In this document: in pieces, positions 6,735 to 7,778 of the stretch
How the letters are laid out: each line of letters opens with the position of its first letter
Position numbering within the stretch: position 1 is the stretch's first letter
Source: Patescibacteria group bacterium
GTDB lineage: Bacteria > Patescibacteriota > Minisyncoccia > Moranbacterales > UBA1568
Length of the DNA: 7,778 nucleotides
Assembly: GCA_030917745.1 (NCBI GenBank)
Contig: JAUPUC010000043.1
Span: 1-7,778, forward strand
Reading direction: 5' to 3'
The notes under the pieces: generated by a model
Databases searched by the model: none
What the model saw: the letters and a program-made list of their open reading frames with translations, nothing else
What the model was told of the DNA's origin: nothing
Made by a program: the position numbers and the translations under genes

Positions 6735-6740
6735 TATAAT
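6735..6740 (+). promoter_or_regulatory. Perfect TATAAT -10 element close upstream of the GT2 gene
   Basis: TATAAT lies in an AT-rich stretch of the 67-bp gap, with 14 bases between it and the ATG at 6755. A start near 6747 would give a leader of about 8 bases, too short for a ribosome binding site. No good -35 is found at 16-18 bases upstream. The gap has no convincing terminator; the only pairing is a 4-bp stem near 6690. Confidence 0.35.
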
Positions 6741-6754
6741 TTATTTTCTCATGT

Positions 6755-7696
6755 ATGACTGAACCGATGCCGTACCTCTCGATTGTGGTACCACTGTACA
6801 ATGAAGAAGGAAACGTGGAACTTCTCCATCAGAAAATCCATACAGCCCTCGAAAAAATCGGCAAACCATTTGAGATTCTTTTTGTGGATGATGGCTCGAA
6901 GGATAAGACACGCGCGGAAGCAGAGCGCTGTAAGCCGGTTACTCTTATTGTGTTTCGCAAGAACTTTGGTCAGACAGCGGCTTTTGATGCTGGAATCAAG
7001 GAGGCTCGGGGTGAGATTATCATCACGCTTGATGGCGACCTTCAGAATGATCCCGCGGATATCCCTCTGTTGCTGGCTAAGATTGATGAGGGATTTGATG
7101 TGGTGTCAGGATGGCGACATAAACGTCATGATCCTTGGAGTAAGAAAATTCCATCTCGTATTGCCAATTTCCTTCGCAAAGTCCTGATTCATGATGACAT
7201 ACATGATTCAGGGTGTAGTTTGAAGGCATATCGGAGAGAGTGTTTCAGAGATATTGACTTGTTTGGCGAGATGCATCGTTTCATCCCTGCATTACTTCAG
7301 TTGGAGGGTTTTCGGGTAGCCGAAGTCAAAGTGAGTCATCATCCGCGTATTCATGGTGTGACCAAGTACAACTGGAAACGTGGGTTGAAGGGTTTTGTGG
7401 ATATGATTTCTATTTGGTTTTGGCGAAAATATTCCCACCGACCATTGCATCTTTTTGGAGGTGTCGGAGTGGCCCTGATTGGACTTGGTGGTGTGATGCT
7501 CTCCTGGATGTTTATTGAAAAAATTGTCTTTCAATCACCAATTGCTGATCGGATTTGGCCACTGATGGGTATTTTCTTTGTGCTGATCGGAGTCCAGCTT
7601 TTTATTTCGGGATTGCTTGCGGATATTGTCGTGAGGAATTATTATCAGTCGCGACATCGGATGAATTATAATGTGAAAGAAGTCATAATTCGGTAG
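6755..7696 (+). CDS. Polyprenyl-phosphate glycosyltransferase, GT2 family (GtrB/DPM1/ArnC-like)
   Basis: The enzyme would transfer a sugar from a nucleotide sugar to polyprenyl phosphate on the inner membrane face, making the lipid-linked donor used by GT-C enzymes. Its 313 residues are normal for the GtrB type. The GT-A domain covers residues 7-225: IVVPLYNEE (10-18), FVDDGSKD (43-50), the metal-binding DxD motif within TLDGDLQNDP (91-100), GWRHKR (119-124), DSGCSLKAYRR (151-161) and GEMHRFIPAL (171-180). Two TM helices follow at about 231-253 and 268-290, as in GtrB. A short cytoplasmic tail ends the protein. The start at 6755 was chosen because the out-of-frame ATG at 6751 hits a stop after three codons; Met5 (6767) is an alternative. 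No Shine-Dalgarno sequence is visible. The next gene begins 14 bases after its stop, so the two are probably co-transcribed. The sugar (mannose, glucose or another) cannot be told from sequence alone. Confidence 0.93.
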   Translation: MTEPMPYLSIVVPLYNEEGNVELLHQKIHTALEKIGKPFEILFVDDGSKDKTRAEAERCKPVTLIVFRKNFGQTAAFDAGIKEARGEIIITLDGDLQNDPADIPLLLAKIDEGFDVVSGWRHKRHDPWSKKIPSRIANFLRKVLIHDDIHDSGCSLKAYRRECFRDIDLFGEMHRFIPALLQLEGFRVAEVKVSHHPRIHGVTKYNWKRGLKGFVDMISIWFWRKYSHRPLHLFGGVGVALIGLGGVMLSWMFIEKIVFQSPIADRIWPLMGIFFVLIGVQLFISGLLADIVVRNYYQSRHRMNYNVKEVIIR

Positions 7697-7710
7697 TTGA
7701 TGATTGAGAT

Positions 7711-7778
7711 ATGAAACTCGCTTTTGTTGGAACTGGGTATGTGGGATTAGTTTCTGGGGTGTGTATGGCGGAGCTTGG
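7711..7778 (+). CDS. UDP-glucose/GDP-mannose dehydrogenase, N-terminal fragment cut by window edge
   Basis: Only 22 codons and two bases lie in the window. They begin MKLAFVGTGYVGLVSGVCMA, which is the opening of the UDP-glucose 6-dehydrogenase/GDP-mannose dehydrogenase family: a first beta strand and the NAD-binding GxGYVG loop (residues 7-12), followed by the LVSG helix start. Family members oxidise a nucleotide sugar to its uronic acid, most often UDP-glucose to UDP-glucuronate, for capsule and exopolysaccharide. UDP-glucose is the commonest substrate for this exact opening, but the fragment cannot settle specificity. ATG 7711 lies 14 bases after the GT2 stop with no strong ribosome binding site. 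The frame reaches the right edge open. Confidence 0.9.
   Translation, partial: MKLAFVGTGYVGLVSGVCMAEL

Noticed and set aside
6688..6754. Possible terminator hairpin after the beta-helix gene (AGGT...ACCT)
   Set aside because: Only a 4-bp stem with an 11-base loop and no T-run next to it.
1162..7696. Recoded TGA (code 25, as in Gracilibacteria/Absconditabacteria)
   Set aside because: TGA ends the GT-C and beta-helix genes at sensible places, while no in-frame TGA interrupts any recognisable domain.

Overview
The window reads as a bacterial cell-envelope glycan locus. It holds six protein-coding genes, two of them cut by the window edges, and I see no rRNA, tRNA, CRISPR array or mobile element. 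All stops that can be judged are ordinary (TGA, TAA, TAG), so the standard bacterial code fits. None of the starts has a strong Shine-Dalgarno sequence, and several have a -10-like hexamer only about 12-21 bases upstream of the ATG. The organism cannot be named from this window. The compact glycan locus, poor Shine-Dalgarno use and divergent proteins would suit an uncultivated lineage (for example a Patescibacteria-like group), but that is a guess.

Layout. Positions 1-1094 (possibly up to 1142) on the minus strand encode the N-terminal part of a large multi-pass GT-C (PMT/ArnT-like) glycosyltransferase that runs off the left edge. A very short divergent promoter region follows, and then a second, complete GT-C-like membrane glycosyltransferase (1162-2976, plus). 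Next on the plus strand come ispG (3050-4234; MEP isoprenoid pathway), a 768-residue secreted protein combining a parallel beta-helix with a CapA-like domain (4381-6687), a polyprenyl-phosphate sugar synthase of the GtrB/DPM1 type (6755-7696), and the first 22 codons of a UDP-glucose/GDP-mannose dehydrogenase (7711 to the right edge).

How the genes may work together (inference). IspG feeds isoprenoid synthesis and so the polyprenyl-phosphate carrier. The GT2 enzyme would charge that carrier with a sugar. The two GT-C enzymes would use the charged lipid on the outer face of the membrane. The dehydrogenase would supply a nucleotide-sugar acid. The secreted beta-helix protein is the unusual member: its C-terminal domain keeps the outline of the CapA/PgsA metallophosphatase-like fold but has lost nearly every recognisable metal-ligand motif, so it looks like a secreted pseudoenzyme. 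A second oddity is the IspG, whose sequence is of the plant/Chlamydia three-domain type but which lacks the large middle domain.
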